The notes: generated from the letters alone by a model not told the origin. A DNA stretch of 64,000 nt from Mycolicibacterium vinylchloridicum (GCF_013404075.1 NZ_JACBJQ010000028.1:1-64000), one strand, 5' to 3'; counted from the first letter of the stretch, positions 49,461-58,595 are shown. Made by a program: numbers and translations.

Positions 49461-49970
49461 ATGGTTGACGAGCCTGGGGCCCGTGAGATCGCCGAAGGGA
49501 AATTCGACGGCAAGGACGTGCTGCTCGGTCCCGCCCAAGAGCTGAACGACGGATGGTTCTTCCCGTGCGTGGCGAAACGAACCGACTTCGTCGCCGGTGT
49601 CATCGTGAACAAGAAAACCGGGCAGCCCCTGCGGATCTTGACCGACTCCGCGCTGGACCGCGACCCGGCCTTGTACGACCGCGGCTACCACTTCCACATG
49701 TACGACCTGGTGGTTCTGACCGTAACGAGCGTGGAAGAGACCGTGCGAGTGCTGCATGCCCTCAATGAAGTCACCGAGGACAAGTACTACAAGAACGATC
49801 GGGTTTACCGTGTCGGGCGCGCCCTCACCGAAGCCGAAGTACGAGAACGCATCTCGAATCTCCCGTGCGTCTTCAGCGGCAGATTCGAGCTCCATGTCGA
49901 CACGCTCGAGCAGGCTCGCGAAGCCGGCTGGTTCTCGTTCAAGACCTTCGAGTATCGCGGCAAGAAGTGA
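49461..49970 (+). CDS. Uncharacterised protein, possibly immunity-protein-like
   Basis: A 169-residue soluble protein without signal or membrane segment. The N-terminal half (KFDGKDVLLGPAQELNDGWFFPCVAKRTDFVAGVIVNKKTGQPLRIL) has an alpha/beta look that recalls Imm35-like immunity folds, only by the pattern GxIVNKKTGxPL. The C-terminal half is predominantly helical (VEETVRVLHALNEVTEDKYYKNDRVYRVGRALTEAEVRERISNLP) and ends FSFKTFEYRGKK. ATG 49461, 11 nt after the hydrolase stop, so probably in the same operon. No partner toxin seen. Confidence 0.6.
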   Translation: MVDEPGAREIAEGKFDGKDVLLGPAQELNDGWFFPCVAKRTDFVAGVIVNKKTGQPLRILTDSALDRDPALYDRGYHFHMYDLVVLTVTSVEETVRVLHALNEVTEDKYYKNDRVYRVGRALTEAEVRERISNLPCVFSGRFELHVDTLEQAREAGWFSFKTFEYRGKK

Positions 49971-50014
49971 GCCACGCTGGCATGACCGCCATGCCACAAC
50001 TCACCGGCCGCGCC

Positions 50015-50503
50015 TCATGGATCAACCCGGACGCCGCCGTAGGCGGTGCCCTCGGGCAGCAGGTGCTGCCGCACGAGCCTGTGCCACCGCCGTTGGCGGT
50101 ACCGGAAGATGACGTTGGCCACGGCCACGGCCAGGGCGGTCGCGCGTCCCGCGTCGATGTCGACGGTGTCGCTGTAGCGACAGGTCCTGTCGTCGATCGC
50201 TTCGACGTGCAGGGTGTGATTCCAGGCTTTGAGCAGTCCGCCGCGCTCGTGCGTCCGCACCGTGTGCGTGGCCGCGTCGACGTCGAGGACTTCGATCGTG
50301 TGCCGATAGGCGGGAACGATGTGCAGGACGAAGAGCCACCCGGTTCCGCTTTCACCCGCACGGAACGGCTCGACCCGTCCGGCGAGTGCGGGCATTGTGA
50401 ACAGGCCCTTGCACAGGTAGAGGAACGTCGCGGGAGAGAGCATCGCCGGCCACACCCGCTCGGCGTTGGTGGGCAGGACCGTGTGATGGTGGATGGTGCG
50501 CAT
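50015..50503 (-). CDS. SRPBCC-family protein
   Basis: A 162-residue START/SRPBCC-fold protein: N-terminal strand and helix (MRTIHHHTVLPTNAERVWPAMLSPATFLYLCKGLFTMP), beta sheet (GTGWLFVLHIVPAYRHTIEVLDVDAATHTVRTHERGG, WNHTLHVEAIDDRTCRYSDTVDI) and long C-terminal helix (ALAVAVANVIFRYRQRRWHRLVRQHLL). It would bind a hydrophobic ligand. ATG 50503 has AAGGAG 9 nt upstream and is preferred over GTG 50512, which sits on it. Divergent from the TetR gene, with an iron-box-like palindrome between. Confidence 0.8.
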   Translation of the reverse strand: MRTIHHHTVLPTNAERVWPAMLSPATFLYLCKGLFTMPALAGRVEPFRAGESGTGWLFVLHIVPAYRHTIEVLDVDAATHTVRTHERGGLLKAWNHTLHVEAIDDRTCRYSDTVDIDAGRATALAVAVANVIFRYRQRRWHRLVRQHLLPEGTAYGGVRVDP

Positions 50504-50525
50504 TTCCGGCACTCCTTCGCGCGAG

Positions 50526-50544
50526 TTAGGTTACCCTAAGCCTG
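50526..50544. promoter_or_regulatory. IdeR-box-like palindrome between SRPBCC and TetR genes
   Basis: TTAGGTTACCCTAAGCCTG matches the mycobacterial IdeR consensus at about 13 of 19 positions. Its core TTAGG-TTAC-CCTAA is a perfect 5-bp inverted repeat. It lies 22 bp upstream of the SRPBCC start and 47 bp upstream of the presumed TetR start. It could instead be the operator of the TetR protein. Confidence 0.4.
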
Positions 50545-50591
50545 CCAGTGCCCGGACCGGCTGACTACTCGCTTTTCAGGGGAGGACGACG

Positions 50592-51209
50592 ATCGCCCCC
50601 TCCGACCGCTTCCGACAGCGCAAGCAGCCGAAACAACTCAGGTCCGCCGAGACCCGGCAACGCATCGTGGATGCGGCTGCTCAGATTTTCGCCGAATACG
50701 GCTACGCCGCGGGAACCACCAACCGCATCGCCGAGCGCGCCGGCATGTCGATCGGCTCCGTGTACCAGTACTTCCCCAACAAGGACGCAGTGCTGCGGGC
50801 CTTGATGCAGGCGCACGCCGACGCCGGGGCGCGATTGATCGCCGAGCGGACCTCCAACGGACTGCCTCCGGCGCTGGATGACGCCCTGCGGGTGTTCGTC
50901 CGCGCGACGATCGACAATCACCGCGACGATCCACGGCTTCATCGCGTGCTGTTCGAGGAAGCGCCGCGCGCACCGGAGTTCCTGGCCTACATCCACGACA
51001 TGGAGCGGCAAGCCGTCGAGGCCGCCGCAGTCCTACTCGACGCGTATCCGAGCACTCGGGCCAGTCGCCTCACCGCTCCTGTCGTGGTGACAACCATCGA
51101 GTCGCTCGTGCACCGGCTCGTGACGACGCAATTACCGGTCGATCTCGATGAACTCGAAAATGAAATCGTGCTCCTTCTCGGGCGATATCTACGAGACGCC
51201 GACCAATAG
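50592..51209 (+). CDS. TetR-family regulator with no canonical start codon
   Basis: A 205-residue TetR regulator: the DNA-binding domain (LRSAETRQRIVDAAAQIFAEYGYAAGTTNRIAERAGMSIGSVYQYFPNKDAVLRALMQ) is complete and well conserved, with a helical ligand domain after it. The frame has no ATG, GTG or TTG between its upstream stop (50562) and GTG 50667, which lies in helix 1 and would remove part of the DNA-binding domain. A strong ribosome site AGGGGAGGA (50578-50586) is 5 nt before ATC 50592, which I take as the start. Explanations are AUC initiation, a sequence error (ATG), or a shortened protein from 50667. Confidence 0.75.
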   Translation: MAPSDRFRQRKQPKQLRSAETRQRIVDAAAQIFAEYGYAAGTTNRIAERAGMSIGSVYQYFPNKDAVLRALMQAHADAGARLIAERTSNGLPPALDDALRVFVRATIDNHRDDPRLHRVLFEEAPRAPEFLAYIHDMERQAVEAAAVLLDAYPSTRASRLTAPVVVTTIESLVHRLVTTQLPVDLDELENEIVLLLGRYLRDADQ

Positions 51210-51346
51210 TCGTTGCACCGCAGGCACTTTCGTACTCGTCCAGCACCGCGCCGATGGGCGGCGCATTTAGTTGGGTGATAACGGTCCAGCGAGCAAACTC
51301 TTCTGCCAGGATATGGACGTCAACGCCGCGGGCTGGAGGGGACGCG

Positions 51347-53629
51347 TTGCCGTTTGCGAGCCGCCGCCTGCGTAGCGGATTATCTGCCGCCGTTGTCGCC
51401 GCGGCAGGGTTCAACGCGCTCGGTCTGTGGCCAGTGGCGACGGCGCAACGCGTTCAGTTCGTCATCGAAGCAGTCCTGTGTGTGACCGCGTTGGTTGTCG
51501 GGTTGGTGGTGGTGCGCCGGGTGACCGGCCTGTCGCGCTGGTGGAGAGTCACCCTGCTCGCGGCGATCGCCGTGTACCTGGCCGCTGAGTACCTCTCCCG
51601 GTTGGGCCACGCTCCAGACCTCAGCCCGACCGCGCCGGCAGCGGCCGTTGCCGGCTACTTTGTCGCCGGCCTGTTGTTCGCCTCATCGATGGTGCTTCTG
51701 GTCCGAGCCGGCCACAACGACGACAGCACAAGATCGGTACGGACATGGCCGGGGGTCATCACCACCGTCCTCGACGGTCTACTGGCGGCGCTGGCGTTCT
51801 CCCACCTGGTGTACGTCGCCAGGTTGGGTGCCATGGACGGCGCGGCGCTGCCCCGGTCGACCAACTCCGTCGTCGTGTTCGGCATCGCCGCGGTCGAGCT
51901 CGTCACGGTCGTGGGCGCAGTCCTGCTTGCGATGTGGTATCCGCCATACCGGCCGGGCCGGACGAACTACATGCTGCTCGCGGGCTCGGTGATCACGCTG
52001 ACATCCGCCGACCGGTTGCTCGCCTATTTCCGCAGCGTCGCAGTAACGGGAACGGAATTGTGGATCGGCGTCGGATTCGTCATCGCTCCGCTGCTGATCA
52101 CGTTGAGCCTGCTCGAATATCCGCCGCGACCGCGGCCGCCCCGCGATGAGACGGAAGAGCCGACCAACTGGGCACAGCTGACCCTGCCCTATGTGGGTTT
52201 CATGGGCAGCACCGCTCTGCTGACGTTCCATGTACTCATCGGAGCCAGGGTCGACCCGGTCTTCATCAGCACCTACCTTGCGATGGCGTTGCTTGTCGCA
52301 ACGCGCTATGTGGTCGCGATGCGGGTGCAGCGGATGTTGACCAAACAGCTCCTCGACGCCAAGCGCCGGCTGGCCCATCAGGCGCACCACGACGCCTTGA
52401 CCGGCCTGCCCAATCGATTGTTGTTGGCGCAACGGCTCGACGAGGCAATACGCGACGGGCCATTCGTCTTGATCTTCGTCGACATCGACGACTTCAAAGT
52501 GGTCAACGACAGATTCGGGCACGCCGCCGGCGACGAGCTGCTGTGCGCGATCAGCGCACGCCTGCAGAATTGTCTCGGTCCGGGGGACACGCTGGCGCGC
52601 ATCGGCGGAGACGAGTTCGCGATCCTTATCGCCGGGGCGGTCGGGCCGCCCGAGATCGTGGCGGACCAGCTGCGGGTGGCGCTGCGGAGCCCGTTCTCGG
52701 TGCACGGTACTTCGGTACGGGTGCGAGCCAGCATGGGCCTGGTCAGTCCCGGATCTGATGGTGTGCCAGCAACATCCGACGATCTACTGCGGCAAGCCGA
52801 CAACTCGATGTACACCGGAAAGCGGCTGGGCAAGGACACCGCAGTGGTGTATCGGCCGCCGTTCAGTGTGTCGGAGGATTTTCCGACTGCCCTTCGGCAA
52901 GCGAATGGCGATGCTCCACCAGGGTTCCAGCTCAAGTATCAGCCGATAGTCGCTCTGCCACATGGCAATCCGATCGCCGTTGAGGCACTTGCCCGGTGGA
53001 CGGCACCCAGCGGAATACAGATCCCTCCGCAGACCTTCGTATCGCAGGCCGAAGCCAACGGGATGGGGGCCCAACTCGACGCCCTGGTCCTCGATCAAGC
53101 CTGCGCGCAGATCAAAGCGGCCGGCCTGGATCTCGACGTCCACATCAACATCGGCGCGGCGCGGCTCGGCAGCGTGGAGTTCGAGCATGTCGTGAGCCGC
53201 ACGCTCGCGCGGCATCTGCTACCTCCACACCGGCTCGTCCTGGAGATCACCGAGACAGTGCCGATCGTCGATCTCGCCGAGGGAGCCGCCGCCATCAGGC
53301 GGTTCAACGCACTCGGCGTGCGGGTTGCCCTCGACGATTTCGGCGCGGGGTACAACTCGCTGACGTACCTGCACGAGCTGCCCGTTCAGATCGTGAAGCT
53401 CGATCGCGGGCTCGCTATGGGCGTCGAGCCGGAACGAAACCTGTTGCTGTACCGCTCGGTCACCGGTCTCTGTGAGGCATTGGGCCTCAACGTGATTGCT
53501 GAGGGAATCGAAACCGCCGACCAGGCGGAGACGATCTATATGGCCGGATGCGGACTGGCACAGGGTCACCTCTTCGGGCCGGCATCCACGCTCGCCGACA
53601 TCGCGGACGCGGCTGTCAAACCTTATTGA
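51347..53629 (+). CDS. GGDEF-EAL membrane protein (c-di-GMP turnover)
   Basis: A 760-residue protein: about nine N-terminal transmembrane helices (residues about 10-355), a short coil (AMRVQRMLTKQLLDAKRRLAHQAHHD), a diguanylate cyclase domain with intact GGDEF (RIGGDEFAIL), and an EAL phosphodiesterase domain whose key pieces are all present (VEALARW, NIG, EITET, DDFGAGY, KLDRGL, EGIE, QGHLFGPA). Both activities look possible. The start is TTG 51347, with GGAGGGG 6 nt upstream; the frame before it is not a plausible N-terminus. The 137 bp between the TetR gene and this start look non-coding. Its end overlaps the convergent NDH-2 gene by 7 bp. Confidence 0.88.
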   Translation: MPFASRRLRSGLSAAVVAAAGFNALGLWPVATAQRVQFVIEAVLCVTALVVGLVVVRRVTGLSRWWRVTLLAAIAVYLAAEYLSRLGHAPDLSPTAPAAAVAGYFVAGLLFASSMVLLVRAGHNDDSTRSVRTWPGVITTVLDGLLAALAFSHLVYVARLGAMDGAALPRSTNSVVVFGIAAVELVTVVGAVLLAMWYPPYRPGRTNYMLLAGSVITLTSADRLLAYFRSVAVTGTELWIGVGFVIAPLLITLSLLEYPPRPRPPRDETEEPTNWAQLTLPYVGFMGSTALLTFHVLIGARVDPVFISTYLAMALLVATRYVVAMRVQRMLTKQLLDAKRRLAHQAHHDALTGLPNRLLLAQRLDEAIRDGPFVLIFVDIDDFKVVNDRFGHAAGDELLCAISARLQNCLGPGDTLARIGGDEFAILIAGAVGPPEIVADQLRVALRSPFSVHGTSVRVRASMGLVSPGSDGVPATSDDLLRQADNSMYTGKRLGKDTAVVYRPPFSVSEDFPTALRQANGDAPPGFQLKYQPIVALPHGNPIAVEALARWTAPSGIQIPPQTFVSQAEANGMGAQLDALVLDQACAQIKAAGLDLDVHINIGAARLGSVEFEHVVSRTLARHLLPPHRLVLEITETVPIVDLAEGAAAIRRFNALGVRVALDDFGAGYNSLTYLHELPVQIVKLDRGLAMGVEPERNLLLYRSVTGLCEALGLNVIAEGIETADQAETIYMAGCGLAQGHLFGPASTLADIADAAVKPY

Positions 53630-54978
53630 GGCGGATCGAGTTTGGGGTGATGTGCGTGGTGCACCGGCGATTCCCACGTGTAGGGTTCGTGACGATGTCC
53701 GGAGCCACCCAGGATGAACGTCCGGTCACTGCGGTCGCCCCGAGCGATGCTCGCGATCCACGTTCCGACTGTGCTGAATCGGTTGCGTACGCCGGTGAGG
53801 AAGGCGATGTGGATGAAGGCCCAGCCCAACCAACCGGCGATGCCCGTGAGCTTCACCGGCCCGGCCTGCAGCAGGGCATGTCCACGACTGATGTAGGCCG
53901 CCGACCCGAGATCGCGGTAGCGGAAGTCCTTGCGGGTGGTCCCGCCGAGATCGCGCTTGATGCTGGCAGCGGCGTGCAAGCCGCCCTGCATGGCGTTCTC
54001 CGCAACACCCGGTAGTCCGTCGCGCCCGGCGAGGTCGCCGATGACGAACACCTCGGAACGCCCGGGCACCGACAGATCAGCGTCCACCGAAATGCGACCC
54101 GCCCGGTCGGTCTTGGCGCCCAGCATCTCGGCGGCATGCCGGGCGAACGGTACGGCTTCGACACCGGCCGTCCACAGCACCGTCCGGGTGGCGTAGTCCT
54201 TCGCGGGTCCACCGTCTTTCGGAGTCACAGTCACCCCATCGCGCCGAACGTCGGTCACGTGGACGCCCAGGTTGAGCTCGACGCCCAGCTTCTCAAGCAC
54301 CCGTGACGCTTGTGTGCACAGGCCTGGTGCGAAGCCCTTGAGAATTCGGTCGCCGCCGTCGAACAGCAACACCCGGGCTTCCTGCGGTTCGATGCTGTGG
54401 AATTCGTTGGCCAGCGCACGGGTCGCGAGTTCCCTGATCTGCCCGGCCAATTCGACGCCGGTCGGTCCCGCGCCGGCGACGGCGAAGGTCAGCCATGGGT
54501 CCCGGTCAGGGCCAGGCGGGAGGGTCTCGGCGATCTCGAAGGCGGCGAACACCCGACGGCGGATACTGAGCGCATCATCGAGTGTTTTCATGCCGGGCGC
54601 CCAGGCGGCGAACTGTTCGTTGCCGAAGTAGGACTGGCGCATGCCGGCCGCGATCACCAGGTAGTCGTAGTCCAGGTGGAAGGTCGTCTCATCGGGGCGG
54701 CGGGCCGTGACGCGACGCGACTCGGCGTCGAGATCGATGGCTTCGCCGAGCAGAGTGGTCACGTTGCGGTGGTGTGCGAGTTCTTCACGCAGTGACCGGC
54801 TGATCTGCCCGATACTCAACGTTCCCGTCGCACATTGATAGAGGAGCGGCTGGAACACGTGGCACGCAGCGCGATCCAGAAGCGTCACGTCGACGTCGAC
54901 GCGCCCGAGGCGCCGAGCACAGAACAGGCCACCGAACCCACCGCCGATGATGAGTACCTTGGGGCGTTCATTGCCCAT
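53623..54978 (-). CDS. NAD(P)/FAD-dependent oxidoreductase, NDH-2-like
   Basis: A 451-residue type II NADH dehydrogenase-like flavoprotein. FAD-binding VLIIGGGFGGLFCARRL at the N-terminus, NAD-binding FAVAGAGPTGVELAGQIRELA in the middle, EVFVIGDLAGRDG before the end, and a C-terminal amphipathic membrane-binding part (LTGIAGWLGWAFIHIAFLTGVRNRFSTVGTWIASIARGDRSDRTFIL). It would pass electrons from NADH to menaquinone without pumping protons. Mycobacteria usually have Ndh and NdhA; this may be an extra copy. ATG 54978, GAGGGG about 10 nt upstream. Confidence 0.9.
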   Translation of the reverse strand: MGNERPKVLIIGGGFGGLFCARRLGRVDVDVTLLDRAACHVFQPLLYQCATGTLSIGQISRSLREELAHHRNVTTLLGEAIDLDAESRRVTARRPDETTFHLDYDYLVIAAGMRQSYFGNEQFAAWAPGMKTLDDALSIRRRVFAAFEIAETLPPGPDRDPWLTFAVAGAGPTGVELAGQIRELATRALANEFHSIEPQEARVLLFDGGDRILKGFAPGLCTQASRVLEKLGVELNLGVHVTDVRRDGVTVTPKDGGPAKDYATRTVLWTAGVEAVPFARHAAEMLGAKTDRAGRISVDADLSVPGRSEVFVIGDLAGRDGLPGVAENAMQGGLHAAASIKRDLGGTTRKDFRYRDLGSAAYISRGHALLQAGPVKLTGIAGWLGWAFIHIAFLTGVRNRFSTVGTWIASIARGDRSDRTFILGGSGHRHEPYTWESPVHHAHHPKLDPPQ

Positions 54979-55346
54979 GTCGAATCAACCCCTCTTGGTT
55001 TCCATCTGATGAGTCCGTACCCGCGCCCATACGGCGATACTCACACGGTTCCGGCCGGAGGCGTCGGCGCGGGGGTCTTTTGCCGGCGCCCCGGCCTTCC
55101 CGCTGGACAGGTTCGCTGAGACAGTCGCCGTCGGTGTTAAACCGCACACGAACCCATACTCGGGTGTAATGACCGCCGTCGCGGACGATCCAGCAAATTC
55201 AGCCAGCTGGTTTGCGCGTGGCTGAACTGCGCAAAATGTGATTCTGTTAAAACACTGTGAATCTCGGTGCGCCGCTTGTGTAAGCGCGGTGAGGACCCTG
55301 TATATCCCATGTGAACGTTTCCGATCACAAGTAGCGAGGGCCTGAC
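54979..55346. other. Divergent intergenic region, 368 bp
   Basis: It separates ndh and the esterase gene and should hold both promoters. On the plus strand TTGTGT (55276-55281) and TATATC (55301-55306) with a 19-nt spacer form the best candidate for the esterase gene. I see no ORF or RNA I can support; the part near 55170-55330 is relatively AT-rich. Confidence 0.4.
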
Positions 55347-56345
55347 GTGGTGACTCGATTGATCCTGAGCGGTGTACGCGCGCTCATCGTGGTGCTCATG
55401 TCGTTGGCCGCTTTCCTGGCCGTTCCGCCCGCCAGTGCGGATCCCGCCGGGGGAGCGCGCATCACCGATATTCAGCACGTCACCGACCGCTGGGACAAAG
55501 TATCGGTGTACTCGCCGTCGATGAACGCGGTGATCGTCAACGACGTGTTCAAGGCCCCGAAATCCGGGGCGCCCACCTTCTACCTGCTGCCCGGTATCGA
55601 CGGTGGTGACAACCTCGACCCCGGTGTCAGCTTCGCTCCCGGCACCAAGAGTTGGTTCGGCATGACCGACATCCAGGGCTTCTTCGCCAACAAGAACGTC
55701 AACGTCGTGTCTCCGCTCGGCGGGCAGTTCAGTTGGTGGACCGACTGGGTGAACGATCCGACCAGGCAGTACCAGACTTATATGACCAAAGAGCTTCCAC
55801 CGCTCATCAATGCGCAATACAAGGCCAACGGCAGGAACGCGGTCGGGGGATTGTCGAGCACCGGCGGCACCGCAATCGATTACGCCGTTCAAGCACCCGG
55901 TACGTATCGAGCCGTCGGTTCGTACAGTGGATTCCTCACACCGTCGGATCCGCAATCGGCACAGCAGATTTCGCTGACGTTGTCCACCGGCGGCCTCAGT
56001 GGCGAGAACATGTGGGGGCCGTTGGCCGGGCCGGGTTGGGTGCAGCATGACCCGACGCAAAACGTCGGTCGCTTGAAAGGTGTCGCGGTCTATGCTGCCG
56101 CCTCCGACACCGGCGACGTCGGTGCCGTCGACCGACTGCCGGATGGGTTCGGCCCCAACATCACTGGCGGCTTCATCGAACGCATCGTCGCCGACAGCAC
56201 CCGGCGATTCGCCGACACTGCCAAGGCTGCTGGAATCCCGGTCACCTACGTCGCTCGCCCACAGGGCTCCCATACCTGGGGCCTGTTCGAGTCGGAGATG
56301 CAGGAGTCCTGGAACTCCACCATCGGGCCCGCATTGGGGGCATAG
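55347..56345 (+). CDS. Mycolyltransferase-like (antigen 85-related) secreted esterase
   Basis: A 332-residue exported alpha/beta hydrolase of the esterase D/antigen 85 clan. The signal peptide is LILSGVRALIVVLMSLAAFLAVPPASA-DP. It has YLLPGIDGGDNLDPG, the nucleophile elbow GGLSSTGGTA, and a C-terminal His in RPQGSHTWGLFESEMQESWN, where antigen 85 has HSWEYW. The Fbp trehalose-binding region is not evident, so it may be a mycolyltransferase relative or lipid esterase. GTG 55347 with GAGGG upstream. The stop is 6 bp before the convergent thiolase gene. Confidence 0.82.
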   Translation: MVTRLILSGVRALIVVLMSLAAFLAVPPASADPAGGARITDIQHVTDRWDKVSVYSPSMNAVIVNDVFKAPKSGAPTFYLLPGIDGGDNLDPGVSFAPGTKSWFGMTDIQGFFANKNVNVVSPLGGQFSWWTDWVNDPTRQYQTYMTKELPPLINAQYKANGRNAVGGLSSTGGTAIDYAVQAPGTYRAVGSYSGFLTPSDPQSAQQISLTLSTGGLSGENMWGPLAGPGWVQHDPTQNVGRLKGVAVYAAASDTGDVGAVDRLPDGFGPNITGGFIERIVADSTRRFADTAKAAGIPVTYVARPQGSHTWGLFESEMQESWNSTIGPALGA

Positions 56346-56351
56346 CGGAGA

Positions 56352-57563
56352 TCAGGCCGCGGACTTCTCCAAAATATGGACACCGCAGGCTGATCCGAGG
56401 CCGATGACGTGCGCCAGGCCCACTGTGGCGTTCTCGATCTGGCGATCACCGGCCTCGCCGCGCAGGTGGTGACAGATCTCCCAGATGTTGGCAATGCCCG
56501 TCGCGGCGATGGGATGCCCCTTGGACTGCAGCCCGCCCGAGACGTTGACCGGTGTCGAGCCATCGCGCCACGTGGCGCCGGAGTTGAAAAAGTCCGCGGC
56601 ACCGCCCTGTTCGCACAGCATCAGGTTGTCGTAGTGGACCAGCTCGGCCGTGGCGAAGCAGTCGTGCAGCTCGACGAGGTCCAGATCGCTCGGGCCGACG
56701 CCGGCCTGCTCATAGGCGGTGGCGGCAGCATTGCGGGTCAGGGTGTTGACGTTGGGCAGTACCTGACAGCCTGCTTCGTAGGGATCGGTGGTCAGCACCG
56801 AGGCCGACACCTTCACCGCACGCCGACGCTGGTCGAGCGACAGGGATTTCAACGTCTCACCGTTGCAGACGATGGCCGCGGCCGCGCCATCGCAGTTGGC
56901 TGAGCACATCGGGCGGGTGTTGGGGTAGGCGATCATGACGTCGTTCATGATCTGTTCCAGCGTGAACCGCTTCTGGTAGGCGGCAAGCGGATTCAACGTC
57001 GAATGGGCATGGTTCTTCTCGCTGATCTTGGCGAAGAGTTCGAAACTGGTGCCGCCGTATTTGTGGCCGTACTCGTTCCCGATCTGAGCGAACACGCCGG
57101 GCATGGACTCGGTGCCGATCCGCCCGTCGATGGGTGCCACCGCGCCGTAGCGGCCTGACGGCTCCCACACCGCGGCATCGTCTTTCTTGCGGCCACCGGC
57201 ACCGAGAAGGCCTGCGCCAGAGAGCTTTTCCACCCCGACGGCCATGCCGTAGCGAACCTCGCCGGCCTTGACGGCCATGATCGCCGTTCGCAGTGCGGTG
57301 GCGCCGGTGGCGCACGCGTTGGCCACGTTGTACACCGGGATGCCGGTCTGGCCGATCTGCTTCTGCAGCTGCTGGCCGATTCCGGCACTGGCATTCATCA
57401 GGTTGCCGGCGGCCAGCACCCCGATGTCGGCCATGGTGATGCCGGCGTCGGCAAGCGCGCCCGTCGCAGCCTCGGCGGCCAGGTCGATCGTGTCCTTGTC
57501 GGCGTGTTTGCCGAATTTGGTCATTCGGATACCGAGGATCCAGATCTCGTCACTGGCACTCAT
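56352..57563 (-). CDS. SCP2-type thiolase (lipid-transfer protein family)
   Basis: A 403-residue thiolase-fold protein: catalytic Cys in NVANACATGATALRTAIMAVKAGEVRYGMAVGVEKLSG, LVELHDCFATAELVHYDNL, and GGLQSKGHPIAATGIANIWE, whose His is the second catalytic residue. It matches the mycobacterial Ltp/steroid thiolase-aldolase branch, whose members pair with a DUF35 zinc-ribbon protein, as here (the DUF35 gene is 35 nt upstream). It would cleave or shorten an acyl-CoA or steroid side chain. ATG 57563. Confidence 0.9.
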   Translation of the reverse strand: MSASDEIWILGIRMTKFGKHADKDTIDLAAEAATGALADAGITMADIGVLAAGNLMNASAGIGQQLQKQIGQTGIPVYNVANACATGATALRTAIMAVKAGEVRYGMAVGVEKLSGAGLLGAGGRKKDDAAVWEPSGRYGAVAPIDGRIGTESMPGVFAQIGNEYGHKYGGTSFELFAKISEKNHAHSTLNPLAAYQKRFTLEQIMNDVMIAYPNTRPMCSANCDGAAAAIVCNGETLKSLSLDQRRRAVKVSASVLTTDPYEAGCQVLPNVNTLTRNAAATAYEQAGVGPSDLDLVELHDCFATAELVHYDNLMLCEQGGAADFFNSGATWRDGSTPVNVSGGLQSKGHPIAATGIANIWEICHHLRGEAGDRQIENATVGLAHVIGLGSACGVHILEKSAA

Positions 57564-57598
57564 CGCATCTCCTTGGCAGGGCTCGGGTAGTGGGGCAG

Positions 57599-57997
57599 TC
57601 AGGCGACGGGCTCGAAGCCGAAGCCGATGGCCTCGGTGCCGTTTGCGTCGGCGCCAAGCGAGTAGGTGCTCAGGCGCACCTTCATCCCGTCGCTTACGTG
57701 TTCGGGATCAGGCTCGACGTTGACCAGGTTGGCGCGCACCTGGGTACCGTCGCAGTCCACCACAGAGGCCACAAACGGAACCGGCACACCGGGTGCGGCG
57801 AAGGTGACGATGGTGAACGTTCGTACCGTGCCGTGCGTGGCGACGGGGACGGTCGTGAAGTCAGTGCCGAAACAGCCCGCGCACGCATTGCGCCGATCGA
57901 AGAACCGAGCGCCACAGCCGGTGCATTCGTGGGCGACGAGGTGAGGTTCACCATCGTCGAGCACCAGGTAATCGACCATGGGTATCTGCTCGGCCAT
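57599..57997 (-). CDS. DUF35 zinc-ribbon/OB-fold partner of the thiolase
   Basis: A 132-residue protein: N-terminal rubredoxin-like zinc ribbon with CTGC and CAGC (HECTGCGARFFDRRNACAGCFGTDF), then an OB fold (GTVRTFTIVTFAAPGVPVPFVASVVDCDGTQVRANLVNVEPDPEHVSDGMKVRLSTY). DUF35 proteins form complexes with SCP2-type thiolases and some acyl-CoA enzymes (for example ChsH2-Ltp2), supplying the acyl-CoA binding surface. Located just upstream of the thiolase, it is probably its required subunit. ATG 57997. Confidence 0.9.
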   Translation of the reverse strand: MAEQIPMVDYLVLDDGEPHLVAHECTGCGARFFDRRNACAGCFGTDFTTVPVATHGTVRTFTIVTFAAPGVPVPFVASVVDCDGTQVRANLVNVEPDPEHVSDGMKVRLSTYSLGADANGTEAIGFGFEPVA

Positions 57998-58124
57998 GTG
58001 AACCTCCGTTCGTATGTCTCAGTGACGCTAGCGAGTGCTCAGCGGGGGTGATAGGCCGGGGTGGAATTCGCCCACCCACGTGCCAGTTGCGCGGGCGGGA
58101 ACCTGGAGCGCATGCTTTCCGATC

Positions 58125-58595
58125 ATGCCGGTCACCATCATTGACGCGGGACCCAACCAAGTCAGCCGCTCCACAGAAGTCAATGCCTCCGCGGCCGAAC
58201 TGTACGCCATGGTCGCCGACCCTCGCCGCCACCACGAATTGGACGGTTCCGACACCGTCAGCGACAACATCAAGTGTCCAGACAACATCGCCCTTGGTTC
58301 GCGATTCACGACCGGGATGAAAATGTTCGGGGTGCCCTACCGGATCACCAGCACCGTCACGGCTCTCACACCCGACGAACTGTTCGAGTGGCGCCACCCG
58401 TTCGGACATCGCTGGCGTTGGGAGTTCGCTACTCTCACACCCACTCTCACGCGGGTGACCGAGACATTCGACTACCGCGACACCGGCCCCATCAAGGACA
58501 CGCTGAAGTACTACGAGCGCATGGGTTTCGCCAAAGCCAATGCGAGAGGTATCGAGGCGACGCTGACCAAGTTGGCCGCGCGCTACAGCCGTTGA
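58125..58595 (+). CDS. SRPBCC-family protein
   Basis: A 156-residue START/SRPBCC-fold protein: VSRSTEVNASAAELYAMVADPRRHHELDGSDTVSDNI, then ALGSRFTTGMKMFGVPYRITSTVTALTPDELFEWRHPFGHRWRWEFATLTPTLTRVTETFDYRDTGPIKDTLKYYERMGFAKANARGIEATLTKLAA. It would bind a hydrophobic small molecule, in line with its lipid-catabolic neighbours. ATG 58125; the ribosome site GGAG is rather far upstream, so the start is moderately sure. Divergent from the DUF35 gene. Confidence 0.78.
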   Translation: MPVTIIDAGPNQVSRSTEVNASAAELYAMVADPRRHHELDGSDTVSDNIKCPDNIALGSRFTTGMKMFGVPYRITSTVTALTPDELFEWRHPFGHRWRWEFATLTPTLTRVTETFDYRDTGPIKDTLKYYERMGFAKANARGIEATLTKLAARYSR

